DNA of 64,000 nt, from the NCBI RefSeq assembly GCF_963678635.1, contig NC_087064.1, positions 30,409,740 to 30,473,739 of the forward strand, written 5' to 3'. The notes below the pieces were generated by a model. It saw only the letters and a program-made list of their open reading frames with translations. It was not told the origin of the DNA and searched no databases. The DNA comes from Symsagittifera roscoffensis. Taxonomy: Eukaryota > Xenacoelomorpha > Acoela > Convolutidae. This document shows, one piece after another, positions 10,681 to 23,299 of the stretch (the stretch's first letter is position 1; every line of letters begins with the position of its first letter). A program made the position numbers and the translations under genes.

Positions 10681-11916
10681 AATTTTTTTTTCAAAATTGA
10701 AGTGAGTGAAAAAAATTTTTTGCATTTTTTTTTCGTTTTATCCCCCAACGCTAAGTCTAGTACGAAGTTATGTTTTAAGCGTCTCGTATTCTAATAGTAA
10801 GACCAAATGGATTGCCTCAATTCATTTTAATGGACGCGGTTGTAATGGACGCGGTATGTTGCACGGTAGTTATCCCAAATTAGCAATCTTCATACTGTCA
10901 AAATATTACCAACAATGATGACAAGAAAATTATCTTTTTTATAAATGTGATCAAAACATCAGTACTTTTAGATGATATATAAAAAAAATTCGTCAAAAAT
11001 TTCAAGTTAAAAAATCAAAATTGGTCTGGAGAAATAAAAACCAACCCGAGCACAAATATTAGCTCACTTTCTTCGAAAACAGGAACAATCTGTTTAAATT
11101 TAATCATTTTGGAAATGCTGTTACCCTCCTGGATAAACCGTCAAATAAAAACGAAAAGGCAATGGGGTAAATCAGAGGATGCAGAATAAATTTACTATCC
11201 CCGAAGCCAAATATGTAGAATATTTGGTTGCCCGTGCTCTACAAATGTTGTACAATTTTGTACTTACCCGGATTGACCCCCATGCACATTAAATGATAAT
11301 CATACAACTTCATGCAACCAAAATTTCTTGTCTTACATTTTTTCCACGCGAAAAATACTAATTATACAGTTTTCCAAATATCCGGGGAATTTTTTGTTGC
11401 AAAATCATGTCTATATGCTGCAAGCAAATAGTTTCCGTAAGCAAAATTTTGCATGCAAAAATTTTTGCATTTTGTCTATAACGAAATCCAGGCTGAGTTT
11501 TTTTGCACAAATAAATGCAAGTTGACTGAGTTTTTTGTAAATCGAAATGGAAATTTTTTTCTTTTTTTTGTATGATAAGATAAATTTTATTTTGTCAAAA
11601 ATAGGCCACAATTTTTAAGCACAAAGTTTTTTTTGAATAAATGCCTTTCTAGCCATATACAAATGGGTACAGTTTCTACCTATAATGTTGAGATTTAATA
11701 CATCTACTCGCTCGGCATAACTTCAAACGCAGCGTATCTGTGCAATTCATTATGCCATTTAATTTATGGGTTTTCTCGTAAAAGAGTAAACTTTTAGTTG
11801 TGTTTTCGAACAAAACACCAAAAATGACAGCAAAACCCATTTTTTTGTTATGGTAAATTGTTTTGCATACAATTTTCATATAATGAATAATAACTATTAT
11901 AAAGTTATTACAAGTT
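10681..11916. other. Spacer, nothing recognised
   Basis: A+T-rich sequence without convincing genes. Open frames here have intron-like composition. Confidence 0.35.
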
Positions 11917-11960
11917 TTAACATTTTCTGAAAACTATAACAAGTTTTCAGAAAATGTTAA
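11917..11960. repeat. Perfect 19-bp hairpin
   Basis: TTAACATTTTCTGAAAACT at 11917-11935 pairs perfectly with its complement at 11942-11960 across a 6-base loop. No U-run follows directly. The role is unknown; it could be a foldback scar. Confidence 0.6.
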
Positions 11961-12790
11961 TTGTAGAGTTTTCTTAAATTTTTTCAGCGCATGTTATTGT
12001 ATAAAATTGTATGATGTGCATTTTTTCATATAAGAAAATTGTTTGACAAGCTTTTTTTGTCAAACCAGGTATTCTCAGTTAACGTTTATTATAGCACAAT
12101 TGAGACTCATGAATAAATTAGTAACATAACAGTTAGTCAAAAAATGCAACTGCAACGTCTATGTCAAAAATGACACTAGGTGCTCTTTTTAATTCAGCTA
12201 CTAGTGAAATTGAAAGTTAAGAGAATTTTTTGAATTATCTTCTTTGAAATCCGAATCACGACTGAAAAAACTCCAATATGATTCCACACTTGCACCCTTC
12301 CGAGTTTAACTTTATGGAACTTAGAATCTAGCGGAAAAGTTCCACCATGCGCTTTTCTTTTCCTTGAGTGTGATCAAACCGGTTGAATTTATTTGCTAGC
12401 CATCATGATAACTCGCTACCAAAGCAGGGCTTCGAAAGTCTTTAGAAACAAAAACCTAATGTGGCGAAAGAATGACATTTTTTTTTGTAAAATCACAATC
12501 ACCTATGCTACACATTTATTATTTCTTTTTTACTGCGTTCTGAATGGTGCAAGGTGTGCTAGCAATAATCAGACTTATTCTGGCACACTTTTGTGCGTCG
12601 AAAGCAAAAATTGCAGCAAAGATCAAATGGTACAAAAGTCAAAGGTCACAAATCTGATTTGAAATTGAACACGATTGTAATATTAACTGGCATAATACCT
12701 TCGTGACCTATGACAGCAGACGTTTACATCTATAACTTGTCAGATGAGAAGCCAAGCTCGGTTCTAGCTTCGTAAAAAGGTTTGCACGTG
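11961..12790. other. Spacer with one weak open frame (12393-12662, +)
   Basis: An 89-residue frame at 12393-12662 has a hydrophobic stretch followed by four Cys in a short Asn/Ser/Lys-rich tail. Codon composition is intron-like and no splice sites fit well, so I do not call a gene. The rest holds nothing recognisable. Confidence 0.3.
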
Positions 12791-13504
12791 CACGAGTACA
12801 TGAAAATTCTTGATGTGGTTTGAATGTCTGCTCGTTCAATGGAGATTAGATCAGACACTTAAGGTCAATCTCTTTTTAAATAAGATCGTATGACTACTGA
12901 AGTTAATTTCAATGAAATGAAAGTATTAAAGCTAAAATGGCAAATAAAATGTATTAAAATAAAATCTCATAAACATGAAAAAAAGATGATAATTTTTGGG
13001 TACTATCTGTTAACCTGCTCCTCAGATTGTGAAGAATTTGCTTAATAAATGAAAAAGGTTACTTAAGGAACCACCAAGTGGAGGTCCAGAAAATGAAATT
13101 TGTTTCCAGATTTTGAAAATTGCCCCGTCTTTCACTCCTCAACCAAAAATTCAGCCTGGTTAATTTTGTAGTCGCGTACAACGTCAGCACATATAGCCTT
13201 AAAGTTACAATAGTCGGGAAAGTAGTCGCGATAGTCTCTTAAATAGTCGAGATAATCTGGAATTTTCTGTAGTCTAAAAACTCATCGGGGTATTATAAAA
13301 ATTAGTTTAAAAGTTAGAGTTTAAAAATTGTCGCGGAAGTTGGAAAAAGTGGCTCGAAACTTAGAAATATATGGTCATTATAATCTGAAAAAAATACCTT
13401 AACTGCCCGGAAATGAGTTAAATGAGTTTCAAAAGTCTCGAGGCAATTAGTCTTGAAAGTTAGAATCGAAATCAAAACAGTCTGAACATAAGTCGCGAAC
13501 ATGT

Positions 13505-15385
13505 AAACAAATGAAATAGCAAGTACATCCCATCTCAAAAAAAATGGAGAAACTATATCCCGGGCTAAAATCAAAAATGCTTTTTGATGCAAAGATAACA
13601 GATTAAGGAAGATTCAAATACCAAAAAAGGACCTTCTGAAAAAATAAACTTAAATATAGCCATTACTGGGCCAGCAAAAAAAATGAATTTAGCATGGGAA
13701 ACCGTTTATTAAATTTAAAAATTGAAAAAAAAATAAAGAGCTCGTGAAAGTCGCGCAGATCGTGTTCAGATTGGCTTCAGGTGCGCTGATCACGAAAGTA
13801 TTTTTTTATTAGCGTCAATGGTCGATTGGTTTTTTTTGCCGCGCCTCTGCAAAACTGAGAAATACCTGACTTTCAATCGAGCGCCAAAAATCACGCGAAA
13901 ACGCATTGAGAAACGCATAAAAAGAATGAGAGGTGATACGAAGCTGATTTAAATTAAATGGACGAAATTTACAAAACTTGACATTTAAAACGCGTTTTTT
14001 TTTCACGTTGGGTGAACTTTACACGATAAAAATGAAGACGAAATTTACTTCGAAATTTGGCAGAATTCATATGATGCATTTTGTTTTACGAAATAGTTCT
14101 GGCGAAATTTTTTAAAGAATTTTTATGGAAGCCAGATAATTTCCATTTTTAGGTTAAAAATTTAAACTCGAAATTTGCAAAAATAAATTGCACCATTTTA
14201 AATCGGCTAAGTTTTCAAGTAAATTTTGTCTTCATCAAATTTTGTCTTAAGTCTAAAGTCTTTTTTTGTCTAACGTTGGGAAAAACGGTTTTTAAGTTTC
14301 AAGATTTATGCAGTTATACGGATAATAGTCAAAAAGCGCCTTCAAAATGATTCGACCGAGCTTAGATTTTTTTGTACAGATAATGAGTTGAATTAAACAT
14401 TTCTCTAAAAACTTAATGGAATTTTTCATGGGCAAAGGACCGAAAGTAAAAATCAATCAATCAATTTTCAGTGTTCTAAAAATCAGAATTAAGGTGTGAA
14501 AACCTCACAAAAAGTAAACTTTTCATGGTACTTAATACTAGTTTTAATCGAATTTAAAAACGGCAGAAGTTTGCAAAACTTTCAATTTGTCATTGACCGC
14601 TGGCGAATTGGAGCAAGTTATTTCAAGCCTTTCGTTATAAAAGAAACGCTTAAAATATTGAATTCCTTCTAATTCCTTCTAATTGAACAGCAATTGATTC
14701 CTTGAATCTTTTCGACTAATTATCCCCTTTTGCAAAAAACGGAAAGAGAATCTTTTTTAGCTACAAAATCAAAAACCTTTGGGCCTTGATTTATGTCGTT
14801 TTTTTTGGGGGGGGGGGGCAATTCGTAACATATGCCGCAGGGGAGTACGCTGTTGAGAGTTTAGGTGATAAATACTGGTGAGATAATCAATCAATCAAAG
14901 CAGACATACATGGGTTCAGGTTTTCGACCAAACAGGTCACTTTTCAGGAACCAGGAGTTGACTTCTTTGGTCTTTTTGACGTCTATACAAACAACTAAAG
15001 GTTTTGTCAGATGTATTACTGCCTAATTACCTGCCTAGTTGCTAGTGCAGTACACACTGAAGTAACATAAAACCTAAATATTGAAATCTGTGCAATGGCA
15101 ATCCAGAGGTGTTTCAGTCGGCGTGAACTGCCAACTAGAAATCCAGTTGACGCTGAAATCAACTGCTTCAGGAGTACTTGGAGAAGAGAAAAATCAAATA
15201 GAAAATCAAACCACCTGGGCCCCAAAGTTTGAAGGAGTATTGGAACAGCTAGTTGACATCAGCAAACAGCTTTTCTTCAACCTTTCTGGATCAAAATAAC
15301 TACATCAGGACAGCTTCACGACGACTGTGTGTCAAACAGAATTCCTACTGCGCACTAGACCGCGGACTTCAGTTACCACTGACAT
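13505..15385. other. Unique segment interrupting the first repeat copy
   Basis: This roughly 1.9 kb stretch separates two halves that are contiguous in later copies (join seen near 17465-17490). It includes a run of 12 G at about 14806-14818. From about 14900 to 15385 the base composition is more balanced and holds a 72-residue open frame (15081-15299, +) that may be captured gene sequence. I recognise no domain. Confidence 0.45.
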
Positions 15386-16026
15386 TAAAGACATTGGATT
15401 ACTTCCATCAAGTCATTTCTCACAGGTGTGATCACAATAACAGTCACTGACATGTGCATTCAAAGCAAGCAAGCTTCCTCCCTAAAACTGTTAACAGAAA
15501 CAAATGCAACGGTAGTACATTTATGGACTTTGCTTTTCGAAGAATGTTCGTCAAAACTGCGATGACGAGACTAAATTAAAAAAGTTTATTGACAGCATTG
15601 AGACAAAAGATTTGGTATGAGTATGGGAAAAAAAACACAGAGGGTTTTTGTTTGGTCGGTGGGTAAGTTATTTGAGGTACACAAACGTAGGATTGCTATA
15701 GCAAAATTGAGTTTGTTTAAAATACAGAAAATTGAATCTATCAGCTCGGCTCTCAATTTCACTTGAAAGTGAAACAAAAAACTAGAATTGAAACGCAATA
15801 ATTTTCATCTTAAGAGTGAAGATAAAACTAAACGAAAAAGCGCTAGAACAAGTTACACGGTTTTAGAAAGAAAACAATTTAGTTTTGAGTTTTGTTTGAA
15901 TAAACAGCTGAGGAAGACAGTGTCACAAATATGAAAAGGAATATAAATTCTCAAGTAAAAATGCTAGTGACTCAATCGTACGGGCAGGAACAAAGTTACG
16001 GGGAGAAAAAATGGCGAGAGGTTTAA

Positions 16027-16540
16027 AGTAATGCGATAATACATTGGCAATCACAGTGAGGGTATCAAAGGTTTCACAAATTTGGGGAAATGTCAAAACG
16101 GAAATTTTGGACTCATCGGGTAATTTGCAACAAGATAGCGGCTATAGGACAGCGAGCCATCAATAAAAAACGCATTCGGAATAATTGGTTAAGGAATATG
16201 AATCAAGAATCAGGTCGAGGCGCTGTTTTTGGCAAACAAACTTTGAAACTTTACCACAATTAGACAGGGTTTATTTAACCAAATGAATTAAAATACATTG
16301 GCAATCACGGTGAAGGGTATCAAAGGTTTCAAAAATTTGGGGGAAAATCAAAACGGAGTTTCTTCGGCTCATCGGGTAATTTGCAACAAGATAGCGGCTA
16401 TAGGAGAGCGAACCATGGATAAAAAACGCATTCGAAAAATTTGGTTAAGGAATATGAAACTAGAATCAGGTCGAGGTGCCATTTTTGGCGAACAAATTTT
16501 GGAAATTTACCACAATTAGACAGGGTTAATTTAACCAAAT
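16027..16540. repeat. Tandem pair of about 253-bp units
   Basis: TACATTGGCAATCAC recurs at 16040 and 16292. Each unit continues with GGTATCAAAGGTTTCA, GGGTAATTTGCAACAAGATA and CCACAATTAGACAGGGTT. A further, partly truncated pair is at about 20849 and 21107. Confidence 0.8.
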
Positions 16541-17852
16541 GACTTAAGAAGCATGGAAAGGTGATTCAAAAAAATTGATGGTTATGTTTGGAGTGGCTTG
16601 GTATGGCTAAAATAATTTTGGAGCGGTACAAATGGTTAGGGTATAAGGTAACAACCTAAAAATAGCGAGATATGATTGCATACAAAAAAGCAGACACATG
16701 TTCAAACATAGAGAGGAAAAAGCTCTGCATTCTAACTAGGACCACAAACGCAAGACAAAACGACTATAGACAGAAGACAAAAAAACACATGAAAAAAACA
16801 CTTAACGTCAATCTCTTTTTAAATCAGATCGTATGACTACTGAGTGCAACTTAAAAAAGGAAAGTATCAAAGCTTAAACGGCAAATAAATTGTTTTAGAA
16901 AAACGTCTTTAACGTATCAAGACAAAAAATAAAAACTCAAAAACATGAAAAAAGATAATACATTTTTGGATATTATCTGTTAAAGAGCTCTTCAGCTTGT
17001 AAAAATTTGCTTTAAAAACAAAAAAGGTTACTTATGGAACCACCATGTGGAGGTCTAGAATTTGAAATTTGCTTCCAGATTTTGAAAATCGCCCCGACTT
17101 TCATTCCTCAACTAAAATTTAGCCTGGCTAGTTTTGTAGTCGCGTAAAACGTCAGAACATATAGCATTGAAATTGCGATAGTCGGAAAAATAGTCGCGAT
17201 AGTCTCTTAAAAAGTAGGAACAATCTGGAAATTACTTAAGTCTAAAAACTCATCGGGTTGTTATAAAAATTAGTTTAAAAGTTAAAGTTTAAAAATTAGT
17301 CGCGGAACTTGGAAAAATGGCTCGAAAATTAGAAATAAAATTGCTAAAGTCTGAAAAAATACCATAACTGCCCGAAAATGAGTTAAATGAAATTCAAAAG
17401 TCTCGAAACAATCAGTCATGAAAGTCTGAATGTGAAATCAAATCAGTACATAATCGCGAATAAAGTTGCGAAAATAAAGACATTGGGTTACTTCCATCAA
17501 GTCATTTTTCACAAGTGTGGTTACAATAACAGTCACTGATATGTGCATTCAAAACAAGCAAGCTTCCACACGAAAACTATAAACAGAAAGGAGTGCAACC
17601 AACGATAATACATATATGGATTGGATTTTCGAAGAATGCTCGTCAAAATTGCGATGACGCGACAAAATTGACAAAGTTTATTGACATCAATGAGACAAAC
17701 GATTTGGTATAGGTTTTGGAAAAAAAAACACACAGAAGGAATTTGTTTGGTCGGTGGGTAGGTTGTTTGAGGTACACAAACATAGGATTGCTACAGCAAA
17801 ATTGTGTTTGTTTAAAACACCGAAAGTTGAATCTATCAACCCGGCTGTCATC

Positions 17853-19202
17853 TTCAGTTGAAAGAGAAACAAAAAAAGAGAATCAAATCGCAATAATTTT
17901 TGTCTGAACGTTGAGGATAAAAAAAATAAACAAAAAAGCTCTAGAAAGAGTTACACGAGTTTAAAAATGAAACAATTTTAAGTTTGTTTGAGCAAACAGC
18001 TCAAACGACTTTAGCCATACCAAGCCACTCCAAATATAGTGGCTTGGTATGGCTAAAGTTAAACTTGGAGTGGTCCAAACTATTAAGGCATAAGGCAACA
18101 TCCTAAATGATAGCTAGATGTGATTGCATATAAAAAAGCAGACATGGCTAATTTGGAGTAGCTTGGAATGGCAAAAAAAAATTTGGAGCGGTAAAAATTG
18201 TTAGGGAATAAGGCAACATCCTAAAAAATAGCGAGACATGATTGCATCTGAAAAAAGCAGACACATTTTTATACATAGAGCGGAAAAAGCTCTGCATTCT
18301 AATTAGGACCACAAAAACAAGACAAACGATTATGGACAGAAGACAGAAAAAACCATGTAAAAAATACTGAACGTCAATCTCTTTTTAAATAAGATCGTTT
18401 GACTACTGAATACAAACTTCAAAAAATGAAAGTTTTAAAGTTTAAGCCATTCCTCAACCAGAAATTTAGCCTGGCTAATATTGTGGTCGCATACAACGTC
18501 AGCCAATATAGCATTAAAATTGCGATAGTCAGAAAGGTAGTCGCGATAGTCTTTTAACTTGTAGCGATAATCTGGAAATTACTTTAGTCTAAAAACTCAT
18601 CGGGGTATTATAAAAATTAGTTTAGAAGTTAAAGTTCAAAAATTAATCGCAGAACTTGAAAAAAATGGCACGAAAATAAGAAATAAAATTTTTAAAGTCT
18701 AAGAAAATACCTTAACTGCCCGGAATTGAATTAAATGAAATTCAAAAGTCTCGAGACAATTAGTCATGAAAGTCTGAATGTGAAATCAAATCAGTCTGAA
18801 CATAAGTCGCGAATAAAGTCGCGAAAATAAAGAAATTGGATTACTTCCATCAAATCATTTCTCACAGGTGTTATTACAATAACAGTCACTGACATGTGCA
18901 ATCAAATCAAGCAAGCTTCCACACGAAAACTATAAACAGAAACGAATGCAACGATAGTAAAAAAAAATGGGCCTGGCTTTTCGAAGAATATTCGTCGAAA
19001 GTGCAGTTACGCGACAAAATTGACAAAGTTTATTGACAGCATTGCGACAAGGGATTTGGTATGAGTGTTGGAAAAAAACACACAGAGGGTTTTTGTTTGG
19101 TCGGTGGGTAGGTTGTTTGAGGTACACAAACGTAGGATTGCTATAGCAAATTTGGTTTTGTTTAAAACACAGAAAGTTGAATCTATCAGCCCGGCTGTCA
19201 AA
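17853..19202. repeat. 1350-bp tandem duplication, copy 1
   Basis: It matches 19203-20570 with an offset of 1350-1351 bases and only a handful of differences by eye, for example GCTTGGAAT versus GCTTGAAAT and A-run length changes. It contains a perfect 21-base inverted repeat at 18009-18029 and 18038-18058 (core CCATACCAAGCCACT) around an 8-base spacer. The near identity indicates a recent duplication, or an assembly duplication. Confidence 0.85.
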
Positions 19203-20570
19203 TTCAGTTGAAAGAGAAACAAAAAAAGAGAATCAAATCGCAATAATTTTTGTCTGAACGTTGAGGATAAAAAAAAATAAACAAAAAAGCTCTAGAAAGA
19301 GTTACACGAGTTTAAAAATGAAACAATTTTAAGTTTGTTTGAGCAAACAGCTCAAACGACTTTAGCCATACCAAGCCACTCCAAATATAGTGGCTTGGTA
19401 TGGCTAAAGTTAAACTTGGAGTGGTCCAAACTATTAAGGCATAAGGCAACATCCTAAATGATAGCTAGATGTGATTGCATATAAAAAAGCAGACATGGCT
19501 AATTTGGAGTAGCTTGAAATGGCAAAAAAAAATTTGGAGCGGTAAAAATTGTTAGGGAATAAGGCAACATCCTAAAAAATAGCGAGACATGATTGCATCT
19601 GAAAAAAGCAGACACATTTTTATACATAGAGCGGAAAAAGCTCTGCATTCTAATTAGGACCACAAAAACAAGACAAACGATTATGGACAGAAGACAGAAA
19701 AAACCATGTAAAAATACTGAACGTCAATCTCTTTTTAAATAAGATCGTTTGACTACTGAATACAAACTTCAAAAAATGAAAGTTTTAAAGTTTAAGCCAT
19801 TCCTCAACCAGAAATTTAGCCTGGCTAATATTGTGGTCGCATACAACGTCAGCCAATATAGCATTAAAATTGCGATAGTCAGAAAGGTAGTCGCGATAGT
19901 CTTTTAACTTGTAGCGATAATCTGGAAATTACTTTAGTCTAAAAACTCATCGGGGTATTATAAAAATTAGTTTAGAAGTTAAAGTTCAAAAATTAATCGC
20001 AGAACTTGAAAAAAATGGCACGAAAATAAGAAATAAAATTTTTAAAGTCTAAGAAAATACCTTAACTGCCCGGAATTGAATTAAATGAAATTCAAAAGTC
20101 TCGAGACAATTAGTCATGAAAGTCTGAATGTGAAATCAAATCAGTCTGAACATAAGTCGCGAATAAAGTCGCGAAAATAAAGAAATTGGATTACTTCCAT
20201 CAAATCATTTCTCACAGGTGTTATTACAATAACAGTCACTGACATGTGCAATCAAATCAAGCAAGCTTCCACACGAAAACTATAAACAGAAACGAATGCA
20301 ACGATAGTAAAAAAAAATGGGCCTGGCTTTTCGAAGAATATTCGTCGAAAGTGCAGTTACGCGACAAAATTGACAAAGTTTATTGACAGCATTGCGACAA
20401 GGGATTTGGTATGAGTGTTGGAAAAAAACACACAGAGGGTTTTTGTTTGGTCGGTGGGTAGGTTGTTTGAGGTACACAAACGTAGGATTGCTATAGCAAA
20501 TTTGGTTTTGTTTAAAACACAGAAAGTTGAATCTATCAGCCCGGCTGTCAAATTCAGTTGAAAGAGAAGC
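19203..20570. repeat. 1350-bp tandem duplication, copy 2
   Basis: Second copy of the unit described at 17853; its 21-base inverted repeat lies at about 19360-19409. Similarity drops sharply after about 20570, where the sequence returns to the older block type seen near 15790. Confidence 0.85.
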
Positions 20571-21286
20571 AAAAAAAGAGAATCGAAACGCAATAATTTT
20601 CATCTGAAAAGTGAAGATAAAGAAAGATAAACAAAGAAAGCGCTAGAACAAGTTACACGGTTTTATAAAGGAAACAATTCAATTTTGAGTTTTGTTTGAG
20701 TAAACAGCTGAGGAAGACAGTGTCACAAATATGAAAAAGAATCTAAATTAGAGCAAAATCTCAAGTAAAAATACTTAGTGACTCAATTGTACGGGCAGGA
20801 ACAATGTTTTGTGGAGAAAAAATTGTGAGAGGTTTAAAGTAATGCGACAATACATTGGCAATTACAGTGAGGGGTATCAAAGGTTTCAAAAATTTACGGA
20901 AAAGTCGAAACGGAGATTTTGGACTCAACGGGTAATTGGTAACAAGATAACTGCTATAGGACAGCGAACCATTGATTAAAATCGCATTCGGAATATTTGG
21001 TTAAGGAATATAAAACAAGAATCAGGTCGAGGCGCTGTTTTTGGCGAACAAATTTTGAAGATTTACCACAATTAGACAGGGTTCATTTAACAAACTGTTT
21101 TAAAATACATTGGCAATCACAGTGAAGGGTATAAAAAGTTTCGAAAAAGTTCGGTAAACTCATAGAAAAACAAAAACTTTTGATGATCAGTCGAGTTTTG
21201 ATACTGAAGGCACCTGATTGGTACTGAATAAAAATGTGCGAAAACCATTTAGAGTTAAAACGTACCCAGCTTGGTATTAAAGAAGG

Positions 21287-21511
21287 CTAATTATCAGCTA
21301 CACTTGCACTTCGGTTGTTTACTTCCAGTGCAGTCTTTGCCATTCTAATAGGTTTTAACGTAGAAAAGAGCGCTCTATTCTCCTTAAACAGGGGGAAAAT
21401 GGTTAAAGAGATTCGGTTCATGGTAAAAACTAACTTTCCACAGTTTTTGTTTCCGGCCTTCCGCTCATGAGCCTTTCGCGCTTTCGGTACTTCGTCCAGG
21501 AAAAAACTCGC
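21287..21511 (-). CDS. Possible exon or transposon relic, 74 codons, unknown
   Basis: An open stretch between stops with coding-like codon choice. It has no upstream start codon, so it would need an upstream exon; one internal Met would give 44 residues. It is rich in Lys, Arg and Asn and carries no recognised domain. It stops at TAG (21287-21289). It lies at the edge of the repeat complex, so a decayed transposon frame is equally possible. Confidence 0.25.
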   Translation of the reverse strand, partial: ASFFLDEVPKARKAHERKAGNKNCGKLVFTMNRISLTIFPLFKENRALFSTLKPIRMAKTALEVNNRSASVADN

Positions 21512-21831
21512 TTATATTTTAAGTACAATTTTTTCCCATTATCAAACAGTTTTAGTCGTTCTATAATGAATCAAGTTGCACATCTGAATGAGGTATTGTG
21601 ATGCAGTTTTCTTATAGATCTCTCTTTTGAAAAGCAAGAAAAAAAAACCATTTTTCTAAAATGCGTCATCGACCCAAAAAGCCCCACGAACATATCTTTG
21701 CAACGCAAACCTAACAATAAAAAGGCAGGTGTGGTAAGAAAACGGGATCTTCGACGGGCACTTTCAGATGAGCAATTTATTCTGTTTTACGCCAAAAACG
21801 TCTTTCATGTAGTTTTCTATTTGGGCCAATT

Positions 21832-22077
21832 TCACAGACCAGAGTTCAAATTACTTGAACTTGTCGTCGAGTCGCACTTGAGTTTTTCTCGTTTCGTTTC
21901 ATTCTGCCTGTTACTGACTTTTGAGATCCATTGGGATTGGCAGGGTTTCTCGAAATCTTCGATTACCCTTAGTGAGATGTCTACTAAGATGCCAGCTCTT
22001 TCCTTGTGAATTCTTCTTTCCAGTTGCAACATTGGATTTTTCGAAATGACAGAAAAACGCGTTGCTATTTTTCTCAA
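21832..22077 (-). CDS. Possible terminal exon or relic, 81 codons, unknown
   Basis: An open frame with an amphipathic segment (LVDISLRVIEDFEKP) and a Ser/Thr-rich end, stopping at 21832. Codon composition is somewhat exon-like. A start is at 22077 in a poor context; splice acceptors upstream are weak. No family is recognised. The plus strand is also open over much of this region, so strand choice is uncertain. Confidence 0.25.
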   Translation of the reverse strand: MRKIATRFSVISKNPMLQLERRIHKERAGILVDISLRVIEDFEKPCQSQWISKVSNRQNETKREKLKCDSTTSSSNLNSGL

Positions 22078-22359
22078 TTGTTTGAAGATTCCTCATGTGC
22101 ATCTTCCGCCGCTTTTCACCAAACAATTTTTTAATGAAATTTTTAAGCTCGTTTGCAATAGTGTTCGATATTTGTCAATTTTTAGTTTGCCATGTATTTG
22201 CGTTCACATATACTTCGGTTCTTTAGTTCGGCATCTTTACTTTGGGTTTCATTTCAAATTCATAACTTTTCTCTGAAAATCTAATCAGTTTGTGAGTTTC
22301 AAAAGACTGTTTCTCAATAGGCAAACGGCGGCGCTTCTACTGGTGACGGAAATCATTTA

Positions 22360-22960
22360 AAAACAAGGATAGCCGGTAACAAGGATAGCATAGAATGTTC
22401 CGATCAGTTTTAAAGTTACAACAAAATTATTTTTTCGAATTAGTGTCGTTTTTTCGGCGTGGTGTGATAAATGAACCTGAGCGAAATTGTAGAATTTAGG
22501 CATTTTTGTCAGTCATTAAGAAATATGCAAATTGGAAAACAATTTTTGAAGGCAAATAACAAGAAAAACAAAAAAAAATAATTTGTTTTCTATTTTTTCA
22601 ATTTTTTTCCCAACATTTTGAAGTTTTTGATTCCTAAGATGAGGCTAAAAACTCCAAAAACTAACTTCATTTGATTATAACTAAATTTTCAAGGCTTAAA
22701 TTAAGCATAAATAAGATAAAGTAAGCCTGCTCACTCGCTCGAAATTAGACGAAAAACCAATAATTCAAACCGTTTTTTTTTTCGATACAGGGAAAACGGC
22801 TAAAAGGGAGGTTCTAATAGGATATATCACTCAACCCAGTCCGATATTTATTTGTGGTAGTTAGTTTCGCTTGGAAAACAAAAAAAAACAAACCCGGATG
22901 ACAACGTTTCTCCCCATTTTCAATGGTCGGAACAAAAAACAGGGGCCACTGATTTGCAAA
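22360..22960 (+). repeat. Dispersed repeat family, copy 1 (others near 30,080 and 55,320)
   Basis: It shares ordered blocks with the other copies: AACAAGGATAGCCGG, GGCGTGGTGTGATAA, GTAAGCCTGCTCACTCGCTC, ATATCACTCAACCCAGTCCG and CTCCCCATTTTCAATGGTC. The family is about 600 bp with no coding frame. The most complete copy is at 30075-30730. Confidence 0.6.
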
Positions 22961-23168
22961 ATACTTTTGTAGTCAGACTGTTATCATCTCAAATGTCTTT
23001 TTTTTTCCAACCCATCTTGTTTTGGATAACTTTGTTTTATTCATTGGCATAATGCTAGATAACTTTCAATAAAGGTCAGTGATTAGCTTATGCTTCTGTG
23101 ATATTACCCGGTTGACTGTGCTTGTTTGCTACCTTAATAGATACCAATATTTTAATTGTAACTTGCAG

Positions 23169-23299
23169 ATAAAATCGATTCTTGGGATGATCGTCCAAAA
23201 TTTGTTTTGTGGTGCATCAAAACCTTAATGGTCCTGGTTTATGGCTACTGTCAGTTGCAGAACACATACAGCTCGTATCCATTCCAGACCGATGAAAAG
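23169..23299 (+). CDS. Orphan exon candidate with a hydrophobic segment
   Basis: The exon follows acceptor TAACTTGCAG. The only useful frame (first two bases complete a codon) reads 43 codons: KIDSWDDRPK, then a hydrophobic, aromatic stretch FVLWCIKTLMVLVYGY, then QNTYSSYPFQTDEK up to a possible donor at 23300 (GTAGCG; a later GTAATA in phase 1 at 23307 is also possible). It is exon-like in codon choice and lies outside the repeats, but I cannot name the protein; a membrane protein is suggested. A candidate last exon follows at 23749. Confidence 0.4.

Larger units (their letters stand above)
12800..21160. repeat. Large complex repeat array (several related blocks)
   Basis: Homologous segments recur in fixed order. 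A block starting GTCAATCTCTTTTTAAAT occurs at about 12865, 16810, 18372 and 19722. A block with TTTGGTCGGTGGGTA occurs at about 15651, 17746, 19097 and 20447. A block with GAGGAAGACAGTGTCACAAA occurs at about 15911 and 20709. A block with TACATTGGCAATCAC/TAC occurs at about 16040, 16292, 20849 and 21107. The first copy is split: its left half ends near 13505 and its right half resumes near 15386. Minus-strand open frames of 60-107 residues recur here only because the DNA is repeated. It could be a tandemly amplified non-autonomous transposon or a complex satellite. Confidence 0.75.

Noticed and set aside
12700-12800. Short Cys-containing minus-strand frame resembling part of an EGF-like module
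   Set aside because: It is only about 23 codons, lacks the full cysteine pattern, and has no splice borders.
15586-20603. Recurring minus-strand open frames of 65-107 codons beginning MRFDSLFLF or MYLKQPTHRP
   Set aside because: They recur only because the DNA repeat recurs, and they occupy different frames of the same segment. They have no start context and no splice sites, and their ends differ by small indels.
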